NCBI GenBank assembly: GCA_049314555.1
Contig: JBMOEW010000019.1
Location: 1 to 55,885, forward strand
DNA from: REEB509 sp049314555
GTDB lineage: Bacteria; Pseudomonadota; Alphaproteobacteria; Caulobacterales; Aquidulcibacteraceae
DNA length: 55,885 nt
Reading direction: 5' to 3'
Of the stretch, positions 41,052 through 48,855 are shown in pieces. A model generated the notes under the pieces. It ran no database searches, was not told the DNA's origin, and saw nothing but the letters and a program-made list of their open reading frames with translations. The stretch's first letter is position 1. Every line of letters starts with the position of its first letter. The translations under genes were made by a program, and so were the position numbers.

Positions 41052-42224
41052 ATGGCCACCCTGATCGAGACGGTTGAAACGACCCAAGCGCCCCCAGCCA
41101 AGCCCTCTTTGGTGGGCTTAACGCGCGACGCGCTGCGCACCCGAATGCAAGAGATCGGCGTCCCGGCCAATCGCGCCAAGATGCGCGCAGAACAGATCTG
41201 GCGCTGGACCTATCACTACGGCGTGCCTGATTTTGCCGCCATGACCAACGTCGCCAAGGAGCTGCGCGCCGATCTCGCGAGCGCCTTCAGCCTGGAGCGC
41301 GCCTCTGTCACCACACGCCAAGTCAGCACCGATGGCACCCGCAAATGGCTGATCCGGCTGCCGGGCGGTCAAGAGGTAGAAACGGTCTATATCCCAGATG
41401 TCGGCCGGGCAGGGGCGCTGTGCGTGTCCAGCCAGGTCGGTTGCACCCTCACCTGCAGCTTCTGCCACACCGGCACCCAGAAACTGGTGCGCAACCTCAC
41501 CGCCGCCGAGATCGTCGCCCAAGTGATGATCGCCCGCGACGAACTGGGCGAATGGCCAACCCCAGAGCGCCCGATCAACGATGGCGACCGCCGCCTCACC
41601 AACATCGTCTTCATGGGCATGGGCGAGCCGCTCTACAATCTGGATGAAGTGGCAACCGCCATCGATATCATCAGCGACGGCGATGGCGTAGCGATTGGCC
41701 GCCGCCGCATTACCGTCTCCACCGCCGGCGTCGCCCCCAAAATCCCCGAGCTCGGCACCCGCACCGGCGCGATGCTGGCGATCAGCCTGCACGCCACCAA
41801 CGATCCGCTGCGCGACGTCCTGGTGCCGCTCAACAAGAAATATCCGCTGGAAGAATTGTTTGCAGCGATCCGCCAATACCCAAGCCTCGGCAATGCCAAG
41901 CGCGTCACGTTCGAGTACGTGATGCTTCAGGGCGTCAACGACAGCCTGGCCGAAGCAAGGGCGCTGATCAAACTGTTGTCTGGCGTGCCTTCCAAGATCA
42001 ATCTGATCCCGTTCAACCCGTGGCCAGACACCAAATACACCTGCTCTGATTGGGATCGGATCGAGGCGTTCGGCGCGGTGCTCAATCGGGCGGGATTTGC
42101 AAGCCCCATTCGCACGCCGCGCGGCCGCGATATCTTGGCAGCCTGCGGACAGTTGAAGAGCGAAAGCGTCAAGGTTCGGGCCAGCGCAAAATGGAAAGCC
42201 GCCGATGCCGACGCCATCGATTGA
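41052..42224 (+). CDS. rlmN: Dual-specificity RNA methyltransferase RlmN
   Basis: Radical SAM enzyme that makes 2-methyladenosine in 23S rRNA (A2503) and some tRNAs. The 390-residue protein has the iron-sulfur motif CTLTCSFC (Cys131, Cys135, Cys138) and the C-terminal catalytic Cys365 in DILAACGQL; GMGEPLYNLDEV and RRITVSTAGV are further family motifs. Length is normal. The downstream GNAT gene begins 20 bases before its stop, so translation is probably coupled. Confidence 0.96.
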   Translation: MATLIETVETTQAPPAKPSLVGLTRDALRTRMQEIGVPANRAKMRAEQIWRWTYHYGVPDFAAMTNVAKELRADLASAFSLERASVTTRQVSTDGTRKWLIRLPGGQEVETVYIPDVGRAGALCVSSQVGCTLTCSFCHTGTQKLVRNLTAAEIVAQVMIARDELGEWPTPERPINDGDRRLTNIVFMGMGEPLYNLDEVATAIDIISDGDGVAIGRRRITVSTAGVAPKIPELGTRTGAMLAISLHATNDPLRDVLVPLNKKYPLEELFAAIRQYPSLGNAKRVTFEYVMLQGVNDSLAEARALIKLLSGVPSKINLIPFNPWPDTKYTCSDWDRIEAFGAVLNRAGFASPIRTPRGRDILAACGQLKSESVKVRASAKWKAADADAID

Positions 42225-42717
42225 CGCACCGCCCGCCACCTTGCGCGCCCTCGCCCTGACCGACGCAGCCGATCTCTTTCCCGCCTTCGCCGACGCGGCC
42301 AACATGACCTACTGGTCCTCGCCCCCGCAAACCGATGTGTCCCAAACCGAGGCCGACATCGCCTGGTGGCTAGCCCATCACGCCAACACCGCCTGGGCCA
42401 TCTTGGATGCAAACGGCAAAATTGCCGGCCGTACCGGATTGACGGTGCTGCGGGAAGGGGTGGCCGAGGCCGCGGTGATGCTCCGCAAAGACGCAAGCGG
42501 CAAGGGCCTCGCGGTAGCCGCCATCAACGCCATTTGCGAGCACGGATTTTCAGCCCTCGGATTGCACCGAATCTTTGCAGACATAGATCCCGAAAATCAC
42601 CGCTCCCGACGCTTGTTCGAAGCGTGCGGCTTTCTGCACGAGGCAACCCTGCGCCACAACTGGCGCACCCATTTGGGCTTGCGCGATACGGTGATCTACG
42701 CCCGCTTTCCTGCCTAA
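42205..42717 (+). CDS. GNAT family acetyltransferase (RimJ/RimL-like)
   Basis: A 170-residue N-acetyltransferase of the ribosomal-protein-alanine/amino-acid acetyltransferase type. Motif A region is VMLRKDASGKGLAVAAINAICEHGFSALGLHRI and motif B is DPENHRSRRLFEACGFLHEATLRHNW. Substrate unknown. It starts within the end of rlmN (20-base overlap), an arrangement that suggests co-expression with an RNA-modifying enzyme but no proven functional link. Confidence 0.88.
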   Translation: MPTPSIDAPPATLRALALTDAADLFPAFADAANMTYWSSPPQTDVSQTEADIAWWLAHHANTAWAILDANGKIAGRTGLTVLREGVAEAAVMLRKDASGKGLAVAAINAICEHGFSALGLHRIFADIDPENHRSRRLFEACGFLHEATLRHNWRTHLGLRDTVIYARFPA

Positions 42718-43028
42718 GTCAGCGACGCCAGATCCAGAAATCTGTGCACGTCGCAAAATCACTGTTGCGTCTTTGCCGTGTTTATGACGGGCAAGACAAA
42801 CACCCACGACAATCACCTGGTAAGGGTCTGTAATCCCCGGGTCCTTGAGGTTCTCGTTGGCAAAGATCGCGCTCGCCAAAAGATTGGGCGAAATCGATCT
42901 GCACCAAGACAAAAACAAAGTCGTGCGCGCACACAAAAATCAAAGCAAATACTCCGTGTTTAGAATAAATTGACCATGATGCATTAAACTCGCCCCGCGC
43001 AACTCTGCGCTAATCAATGGAGGCGAAA
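42718..43028. other. Intergenic region, lower GC
   Basis: This 311-base stretch between the GNAT gene and the EF-hand gene is AT-richer than its surroundings (for example the A-rich segment around 42911-42950). I see a possible TAGAAT -10 element at 42961 but no matching -35 element, and no open frame with good signals. The last bases hold the GGAGG ribosome binding site of the EF-hand gene. Confidence 0.35.
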
Positions 43029-43670
43029 ATGAATGTATCCGGAATGGGCAGTATGGGCGGTATGTCGCCCGCCCAGATGCAGCAAATGCAGCAGAAGATG
43101 TTTGCCAAGGCCGACGCCGATCAAAGCGGCGGCATCTCCCTGCAAGAGTTCAGCAACACCGGCCAGGCAGAAAAGTCGGATGCATCAGGCCGCGCCAATG
43201 GCATGGACGCATCGAAGATGTTTTCCAAGCTCGATGCCGATGGCGACGGCCAGCTGACCCAAACCGAAATGAAGCCACCCCAAGACGGTCGCGGCAAGCT
43301 CTCCCCAGAGATGATTTCGGCGATGCTTGGCATGCAGGGCGGGGGCGGACCAGGCGGTGCCGGCAGCGCGGGTGGATCGGCGGAAGGCGACATGTTGGTG
43401 CAACTGTTTGCCAGCTCTGCAGAAGAGACTTCGCAAACGAGCCAATCCACGCAGACAGAAGAGAGCACCAATACCGATCAAGATCTGATCGCCCAATTGC
43501 TCGAAATGATGGATGCGAGCGCACAAGCACGTAAAGAAAGCCAACAGGGCAGCACCCAAAGGGCGGCCTCTTCGTCCGACTCCGGACAGCAACTGTACAG
43601 CTATCTGCAATCGGCAGGCGACAGCCCACGAAGCACACAGACGTCCTCGCGTTACGCCATGTCTGCCTAG
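43029..43670 (+). CDS. EF-hand calcium-binding protein
   Basis: A 213-residue protein with a Met/Gly/Gln-rich N-terminus (MNVSGMGSMGGMSPAQMQQM), two EF-hand loops (DADQSGGISLQE at about 28-39 and DADGDGQLTQTE at about 70-81) and a Ser/Gln/Thr-rich low-complexity C-terminal half. No signal peptide or membrane segment is evident. It probably binds calcium; the role is unknown. GGAGGCG precedes the ATG at 43029, which excludes the ATG at 43017. A weak hairpin follows the stop. Confidence 0.82.
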   Translation: MNVSGMGSMGGMSPAQMQQMQQKMFAKADADQSGGISLQEFSNTGQAEKSDASGRANGMDASKMFSKLDADGDGQLTQTEMKPPQDGRGKLSPEMISAMLGMQGGGGPGGAGSAGGSAEGDMLVQLFASSAEETSQTSQSTQTEESTNTDQDLIAQLLEMMDASAQARKESQQGSTQRAASSSDSGQQLYSYLQSAGDSPRSTQTSSRYAMSA

Positions 43671-43695
43671 CCTCAAGTCACCGGAACAGCGTGTG

Positions 43696-43722
43696 GGGGA
43701 GGCGGCCTCTCGCCATCTCCCC
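43696..43722. terminator. Possible terminator hairpin after the EF-hand gene
   Basis: GGGGAG at 43696-43701 pairs with CTCCCC at 43717-43722, with three further inner pairs. It lies 26 bases after the EF-hand stop. No T-tract follows on either strand, so termination is uncertain. Confidence 0.35.
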
Positions 43723-43734
43723 GTCAACGCGATG

Positions 43735-43823
43735 GCCATTGATCGCCCGCCAAACGGCCGCATCTTGTCCTTCACCCATTCCCAAACCCCTTGATCCACC
43801 CAGTTCGGGCCGGGCGAAACCGC
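43735..43823 (-). pseudogene. Fragment of an SDR oxidoreductase gene
   Basis: On the minus strand 43760-43822 encodes the peptide VDQGVWEWVKDKMRPF and its preceding SPGP, almost identical to the interior of the intact SDR gene downstream (WVDQGVWEWVKDNMRPYY). Nucleotide identity to 45541-45603 is 55 of 63 bases. The similarity ends abruptly at 43822 and fades before 43760. There is no start, no Rossmann domain and no active site here, so this is the remnant of a second SDR copy or of a duplication. Confidence 0.85.
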
Positions 43824-43882
43824 CGGCGTCTGAGGTTTTGGTTTTGGAGAAGGAATACGCGCGCTACCCGGCGGGGACGCGG

Positions 43883-44086
43883 ATGCTGGTCTCTTGTGGG
43901 GTAGATGATATGCCTTACTTGCGAAGGTTGGAGGGGAATTTCAAAGGCGCGCATGAGTCTGAGTGGCGCTACACCGGCCCTGCGGACGTCTGCGATCGCT
44001 TGTCGACATCCTTGTTCGGCGGATCTCCGCCGCGCGTTCTGGATAAGGGCATTGAGGGGCCGGGCTTATGGGGGCGTGTCGTTTAG
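43883..44086 (+). CDS. Small ORF or gene remnant, function unknown
   Basis: An open frame of 67 codons from the ATG at 43883 (MLVSCGVDDMPYLRRLEGNF at its start). The frame is open further upstream but only through the SDR fragment and intergenic DNA. The ATG has no good ribosome binding site; GGAGAAGG lies 28 bases upstream. Codon use (TTG, GGG and AGG) differs from the neighbouring genes. It may be the 3' end of a truncated foreign gene. I do not recognise a family. Confidence 0.3.
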   Translation: MLVSCGVDDMPYLRRLEGNFKGAHESEWRYTGPADVCDRLSTSLFGGSPPRVLDKGIEGPGLWGRVV

Positions 44087-44165
44087 CGCCTCGGGATTAG
44101 GTGTCGGTCAACACCAAACTTTGACGCTAAACCCCTTCTCAACCCGTGACTGGCAAAGTAGCGGC

Positions 44166-45380
44166 ATGCGTATCTCTCTTTTTGCCGTCGCCTTTTTGTC
44201 CATAACTCTTGTCGCGGCTTGCGGGCCGGCACCGGTCTGCCTGCACTGCGCGGTGGATGAAGGACTGATGGCGACACTTGAGCCGACCGGCAACGGCCCG
44301 GCGCATCTCGCCGAGGTGTACTGCCTTGAGGGGCCCGAGACCGGCAACCTAATCGGTCGCTTTGTGTCACCGGACGCCGCGCGCGTGGCGCGCGTTTTGA
44401 ACGATTACGCAGTTCAGGTTTCAAATCCCCTCGGCCAGCCTTGGCGCGTCTGGGCAGATGATGTGGCCAGAGGTGACAGCCTCGCCGCTGGGGCCGACAG
44501 CGTCCGGTGGGGGGCGTCCGGGGTGCTTTGGGCGGCGCTGCAGCGCCGCGCCGACAGCAACGGCTTTGCTGGTGAGCCTGTCCTCGTGTCGCGCCTGAAC
44601 GGCACGACTGCACAAGAAATTCTTCTTATCGAGGCTCCGGGTCGCCTTGATCGGGTACAATGGATCGGAGACGGCTTCGCCTTCGTCGAATTCGACAGCC
44701 GGGGCGACAGCTACCGCCCTGAGCGACCCAATCCGACGCCAACCCTGGCAATGCTCGACGCCCGCCAGGGCCGCGTGGTCGACAGCATCCCTTGGCAACG
44801 CATGTCGGCGTTGCGGGGGGGAGGGAGGCCTGATTGGCGCGCCAATCGGTTGCTCGGAACCGTTCTTGACGATGGGCGGATGCGGGTCGTCGTCCCAGGC
44901 GCGGGTTGGGTTGTTTGGACGCAAGGGGAGGCGCCGCGCGTTGTGCCGTCTCCTTATGAGACAGGTGCTTCTGCACTCACTCCGGAAGGGCGGGCCGTTT
45001 TGACGACGGGCATGATCAACGCCTTCGGCGCGAGTTGCGAGCATTATGAGAGCTGTCCAGAACCAATCCCGGTCGAGGGTGTTTGGGCCGCCTTGCAGGA
45101 TTTGGAAAGCGGCCGCACGCTATGGGAGATGCGCGGTGTGGCGGAGAACTTTAAGCGGGGCGAACCGCCTGTCGTGTCACCGGACGGGCGTTACGCCCTG
45201 ATGGAGCTGCCGCCTTCGGGACGATGGCGCGGGCTGGGGCTTGTTTCCGTGCGGGACGGGACTGTGCTGCAGCAGTTTGCTTCCCCTGAAAGCTATGGGT
45301 TCACCGCGGACGGTCTTTCCCTGTGGCTCGAATACGGCGTGTTTGCGCTTTACCGATTAGTGTCTTCGGACGCCCCCTAA
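44166..45380 (+). CDS. Putative lipoprotein with beta-propeller-like repeats, unknown family
   Basis: A 404-residue protein starting with the lipoprotein signal MRISLFAVAFLSITLVAAC (lipobox VAAC). The mature part has repeated strand-rich blocks of the PD40/WD type, such as VQWIGDGFAFVEFDS, PTPTLAMLDARQGRVVDSI, VVSPDGRYALMELP and LGLVSVRDGTVLQQF, so a periplasmic beta-propeller is likely. Two cysteines in ASCEHYESCPE may pair. Codon use is less GCC-biased than in the neighbours, and the gene lies between an SDR fragment and the intact SDR, suggesting local rearrangement or acquisition. It shares four bases with the SDR stop. Confidence 0.7.
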   Translation: MRISLFAVAFLSITLVAACGPAPVCLHCAVDEGLMATLEPTGNGPAHLAEVYCLEGPETGNLIGRFVSPDAARVARVLNDYAVQVSNPLGQPWRVWADDVARGDSLAAGADSVRWGASGVLWAALQRRADSNGFAGEPVLVSRLNGTTAQEILLIEAPGRLDRVQWIGDGFAFVEFDSRGDSYRPERPNPTPTLAMLDARQGRVVDSIPWQRMSALRGGGRPDWRANRLLGTVLDDGRMRVVVPGAGWVVWTQGEAPRVVPSPYETGASALTPEGRAVLTTGMINAFGASCEHYESCPEPIPVEGVWAALQDLESGRTLWEMRGVAENFKRGEPPVVSPDGRYALMELPPSGRWRGLGLVSVRDGTVLQQFASPESYGFTADGLSLWLEYGVFALYRLVSSDAP

Positions 45381-46141
45381 AACTTAATCCCCCGGGTGAA
45401 CGCTCCGTCCACACACACATTTTGCCCGCTCACCCAGCTGGCAGCCGGCGAAGCCAGGAAAGCCACCACCCGCGCCACCTCCTGCGCCGTGCCCAACCGC
45501 TTTTGCGGATGCGCTTCCAGGTCGCGGTCATAGTAGGGGCGCATATTGTCCTTGACCCATTCCCACACCCCCTGGTCCACCCAGATCGGCCCCGGCGAAA
45601 CCGTATTGGCCCGCACCCCGTGCACACCCTCCCGGATCGCTAATTCCCCCATATAGCGCACCAAAGCGGCCTTCACTGCGCCGTAGGCCGGGCTGCCTGG
45701 AAAGTCGTGGTGCTCGATCGCGGTGATGGTGGCGATCTGCACGATCGCCCCTTGGCTCAAGCGCAAATGTGGCAACGCGGTTTCCAAAAGGGCAGCCGCC
45801 CCAACGATGTCGGTGTTCACCGCCTGCTGCCACCCCTCCAAGCCAATCGGCACGCCCCCGCCGGCAGACACGTTCGACACCACCACATCAAGCCCGCCCC
45901 AGGCGCTGGCCACCGCCTCCACCCAGGACTGCACCGCACCATGGTCAGCGCTATCCACCTTGTCGCCGCGCACCTCGCCAAAGCCCTTGAGCTCTTCCAG
46001 CGCCCCGGCGATCCCCTTGCCGCTGCGCGCAGAGATGGCAACCTGCGCCCCCTCCTGCAGCAGCGCCTCAGCGATTGCCCGGCCGATTCCGCGGGTGGCC
46101 CCGGTCACCAGCGCTCGCTTGCCCTTTAATCCCAGGTCCAT
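45377..46141 (-). CDS. SDR family oxidoreductase
   Basis: A 254-residue short-chain dehydrogenase/reductase. The cofactor loop is GATRGIGRAIAEAL, followed by DVVVSNVSAGGG (NAG-like position), the catalytic area with Ser/Thr upstream of YGAVKAALVRYMGELA (Tyr-x3-Lys) and the C-terminal GQNVCVDGAFTRG. It resembles the FabG-like cluster; the substrate is unknown. The ATG at 46141 has GGGAGGA upstream, better than the frame start at 46180. Convergent with the lipoprotein gene; divergent from the acyl-CoA ligase. A fragment of a near-identical gene lies at 43.76 kb. Confidence 0.92.
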   Translation of the reverse strand: MDLGLKGKRALVTGATRGIGRAIAEALLQEGAQVAISARSGKGIAGALEELKGFGEVRGDKVDSADHGAVQSWVEAVASAWGGLDVVVSNVSAGGGVPIGLEGWQQAVNTDIVGAAALLETALPHLRLSQGAIVQIATITAIEHHDFPGSPAYGAVKAALVRYMGELAIREGVHGVRANTVSPGPIWVDQGVWEWVKDNMRPYYDRDLEAHPQKRLGTAQEVARVVAFLASPAASWVSGQNVCVDGAFTRGIKF

Positions 46142-46231
46142 CGCAGTCCTCCCCGTTGTTCGCGGTTTACGCGGCGTCATTAGGCGCTAGATAGCCACCA
46201 TAAGACGAAAATCGAACCTGGGAGAAGCGCA

Positions 46232-47800
46232 ATGATCGACCTCGCTGGAGTGGGCGTGCTGGCCGATATCACCCGCAGACAAGCTGAAAAGCGCCCGCAC
46301 GAAATCGCGGTCAAATTGGGCCCCAGCGAGATCACCTTCGCTGAATTGGACGCAAGAGCCTCCCGCGTGGCAGACCGGCTCCTGGCGATGGGTCTTGTGC
46401 CCGGCGATCGCGCGGCGTTCCTCTCAAAAAACACCGATGTCTTCCCAGAGCTGATGTTTGGTGCCGCCAAAGCGCGGGTTTGCCTCACCCCGGTTAACGC
46501 GCGCCTCGCTGCGCCGGAAATCGCCTATGTCATCCAAGACAGCGCGGCCAAGGTGTTCTTTGCGGGCCCGGAGTTCTTGGCCCTTGCTGATAAATCCCTG
46601 GAGGCGTGCGCCAACCAGCCGTTGCGCATCGCCCTTTTAGGCGAGGCATCGGGCTGGACGCCCTATGCCGCGTGGCGCGATGCCGGCGCCGCAATCGATC
46701 CGATGCTGCCCAATGAGGGCCAAGACGATGTCCTACAGCTCTACACCTCCGGCACCACCGGCATGCCCAAAGGCGTGCAGCTCACCAATGCCAACTATCT
46801 GGCGTTTATGAGCCTCGCCCAATCCATCCCCGGCTTTGACTTCCAGCCCGGCGAAACCGTGCTGTGCGCGATGCCGCAATTCCACGTCGCTGGCACCAAT
46901 ATCTCGATGCTGGGTGTGGCCTCTGGTGCGCGCACCGTGATGCTGCCAGACCTGATCCCGGCCGTTGTGCTGGACCTGATGCAGCAGGAAAGGGTCAATC
47001 ACGCCTTTCTGGTGCCGGCGGTGATCCTGATGCTGATGAGTCAGCCCAACATCGCCCAGGTTGATTTCTCCGCTTTGAAATCGATTTCCTACGGCGCTTC
47101 TCCGATTGCGGAGGATCTTTTGGCTACCGCTCGCGCCCGCTTCGGCTGCGACATGCTCCAACTTTACGGCATGACTGAAACCTGCGGCGCCGCCACCTAC
47201 CTGCCGCCCGCAGCCCACGATCCAGTCCTGGGCAAGCTGCGCTCCTGCGGCGTGGCCTGGCCCGGTATCGACGTCAAATTGGTCGACGCCAACGGCCAAG
47301 AGGTGCCGCTTGGCCAGGTCGGTGAGATTGTCATCCGCGCCCCGGTGAACATGAAGGGGTATTGGAACAAGCCCGAAGCCACCGCGGAAACCATCCGCAA
47401 CAGCTGGCTGCACACCGGCGACGCGGCTTACCAGGATAGCGATGGCTATTTCTTCATCTACGACCGGGTGAAGGACATGATCGTTTCCGGCGGCGAAAAC
47501 GTCTACCCGGCGGAAGTGGAAAACGCGATCTTCGGCCACCCCCAAGTCGCTGACGTGGCGGTCATCGGCGTGCCGGACGAAAAATGGGGGGAGGCGGTCA
47601 AAGCGATCGTCGTCGCCAAACCAGGCCAGACGGTAGACGCCGAAAGCGTGATCGCTTGGGCTCGCGAGCGGATCGCCGCCTACAAGGCCCCGAAGTCGGT
47701 GGATGTGGTGGAAACCATCCCCCGCAATCCGTCTGGCAAAATCCTGCGCCGCGAGCTGCGCGCCCCCTACTGGGAAGGCAAAACCCGCATGGTGAGTTGA
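46232..47800 (+). CDS. AMP-forming fatty acyl-CoA ligase/synthetase
   Basis: A 522-residue ANL-superfamily adenylating enzyme that forms acyl-AMP and then acyl-CoA. Motifs: the P-loop YTSGTTGMPKGVQLTN, the central QLYGMTETCGAATYL, the hinge region HTGDAAYQDSDGYFFIYDR with KDMIVSGGENVYPAEVE and the catalytic lysine in PRNPSGKILRREL. The acyl substrate is unknown; the size and motifs fit medium/long-chain or aryl acids. It is divergent from the SDR gene, with 90 bases between, and GGGAG before the ATG. Confidence 0.93.
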   Translation: MIDLAGVGVLADITRRQAEKRPHEIAVKLGPSEITFAELDARASRVADRLLAMGLVPGDRAAFLSKNTDVFPELMFGAAKARVCLTPVNARLAAPEIAYVIQDSAAKVFFAGPEFLALADKSLEACANQPLRIALLGEASGWTPYAAWRDAGAAIDPMLPNEGQDDVLQLYTSGTTGMPKGVQLTNANYLAFMSLAQSIPGFDFQPGETVLCAMPQFHVAGTNISMLGVASGARTVMLPDLIPAVVLDLMQQERVNHAFLVPAVILMLMSQPNIAQVDFSALKSISYGASPIAEDLLATARARFGCDMLQLYGMTETCGAATYLPPAAHDPVLGKLRSCGVAWPGIDVKLVDANGQEVPLGQVGEIVIRAPVNMKGYWNKPEATAETIRNSWLHTGDAAYQDSDGYFFIYDRVKDMIVSGGENVYPAEVENAIFGHPQVADVAVIGVPDEKWGEAVKAIVVAKPGQTVDAESVIAWARERIAAYKAPKSVDVVETIPRNPSGKILRRELRAPYWEGKTRMVS

Positions 47801-47842
47801 TCGTCCGCCCACCCCGCATCGCGCATCGCGCCAAGAAAAACC

Positions 47843-47873
47843 CGGTCGGCGTGCATCCATAGGCCGCCGACCG
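47843..47873. terminator. Hairpin after the acyl-CoA ligase gene
   Basis: A 9-bp perfect stem (CGGTCGGCG at 47843-47851, CGCCGACCG at 47865-47873) closes a 13-base loop, 43 bases after the ligase stop. No T-tract follows on the plus strand, so it may be a rho-independent terminator only in a weak sense. Confidence 0.45.
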
Positions 47874-47954
47874 CGCATCTCTCAATCAAACATAACGGGC
47901 CCGGGTCATCTGTTTCGAATGCGCCACCAGCACATCACCGAAAGGAAGAACCCA

Positions 47955-48380
47955 ATGACAAACACGTTTTCCCTGAAGGCCGCCGCGGTCTCTCTCGTTG
48001 CAACCATGGCCGTCCTGGCCACTGCCCAACCGGCCGCCGCCGATCAAGTGGATCGCCAATCCGTCGTGGTCTTGGTGGACTCGATTGCCCTGCGCGCGGG
48101 CTCGCCCCAAGCGGTGCAACAAGCCCATAACGAGGTCGTCAATGCCGCCAACCAAGCCTGCGGCACCTCCACACTTTCACGGCGCGACTTGGACGCCCGC
48201 CGCGACAGTGAAGCCTGCGTCGCCAATGCGGTCGACGCGGTTTTGACGACAACCCAGTTCCCGGCGCTTCGGGCCTACGCGGCGGCTCTGCCCCAGCACC
48301 AACGCTATCAGCGCCATTTGGGCCAAGCGCCCGCCGCAAGCCTAGCCGCGGTTGCCGCTTTCCGCGCGGGTGTTGGCTAG
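47955..48380 (+). CDS. UrcA family secreted protein (second copy)
   Basis: A 141-residue exported protein with signal MTNTFSLKAAAVSLVATMAVLATA (cleavage near AAA) and a mature region resembling UrcA: SVVVLVDSIALRAGSPQAV, a helix with one cysteine in AANQACGTSTL, and a second cysteine in SEACVANAVDAVLTTT. AAGGAAG precedes the ATG. Compared with the first UrcA gene it has a longer tail and no TGACA array upstream, so regulation is probably different. Function unknown. Confidence 0.7.
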   Translation: MTNTFSLKAAAVSLVATMAVLATAQPAAADQVDRQSVVVLVDSIALRAGSPQAVQQAHNEVVNAANQACGTSTLSRRDLDARRDSEACVANAVDAVLTTTQFPALRAYAAALPQHQRYQRHLGQAPAASLAAVAAFRAGVG

Positions 48381-48408
48381 GCGATTGGCTTTTTGATGGC
48401 CGGAAGAG

Positions 48409-48448
48409 GGGCGACCTTTAAGGCTGCAAGCCAGCCCGCGGGTCGCCC
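48409..48448. terminator. Possible terminator between UrcA copy and VOC gene
   Basis: GGGCGACC at 48409-48416 pairs with GGTCGCCC at 48441-48448; the long loop holds a further small stem (GGCT-AGCC). It lies between convergent genes, but without a T-tract. Confidence 0.35.
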
Positions 48449-48459
48449 ACGCCCGATGT

Positions 48460-48855
48460 TCAAACAAGGTTCAGTTGCCACGAAACGCCGTACCGATCCT
48501 GCACCCAAGCAAAGCGCGCGCTGAAGCCGTAATCGTCCAGAGGCATCAGCGCCGTGCCGCCTTCGCTGAGCGCATCAAACGCCCGCTCAAGCGCTCTCTC
48601 GTCGCCAAAATCGATGAACAACGAGATCGCCGGCGTAAACCCGAACGCGTGCGACATGCCCGTGTCATGCACAATCAGCGCATGGCCCCCCAGCGAAACT
48701 TCCGCCTTTTTCACCTGGCCAAACATCGCGTCTGCGTCTTCCGCGTAAAGCTCCAGCGTGTCGATGGTCAGTTCGTCAAACGCATCCTGGTAAAGTTCCA
48801 GCGCTTCGCGGGCTTGGCCCTGAAACATCAAAAACGTGGCGGCCCTCATGGTCAT
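48460..48855 (-). CDS. VOC family (PhnB-like) protein
   Basis: A 131-residue vicinal oxygen chelate protein of the PhnB/3-demethylubiquinone-like type: ATFLMFQGQAREALELYQDAF, ALIVHDTGMSHAFGFTPAISLFID and the end GFSARFAWVQDRYGVSWQLNLV. Family members have no firm activity. The ATG at 48855 overlaps the stop of the carboxyltransferase gene (ATGA), so it is translationally coupled to it. This supports a link with acyl-CoA metabolism, for example with a methylmalonyl-CoA-like substrate, but the sequence does not prove it. Confidence 0.82.
   Translation of the reverse strand: MTMRAATFLMFQGQAREALELYQDAFDELTIDTLELYAEDADAMFGQVKKAEVSLGGHALIVHDTGMSHAFGFTPAISLFIDFGDERALERAFDALSEGGTALMPLDDYGFSARFAWVQDRYGVSWQLNLV

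Noticed and set aside
43760..43822. The SDR-like segment as a mobile element end
   Set aside because: No terminal inverted repeats, transposase or target duplication accompany it, so it is treated as a gene fragment.
43905..44165. Start of the lipoprotein gene upstream at 43905
   Set aside because: The ATG at 44166 is directly followed by a lipoprotein signal peptide; the extension would bury it inside the protein.
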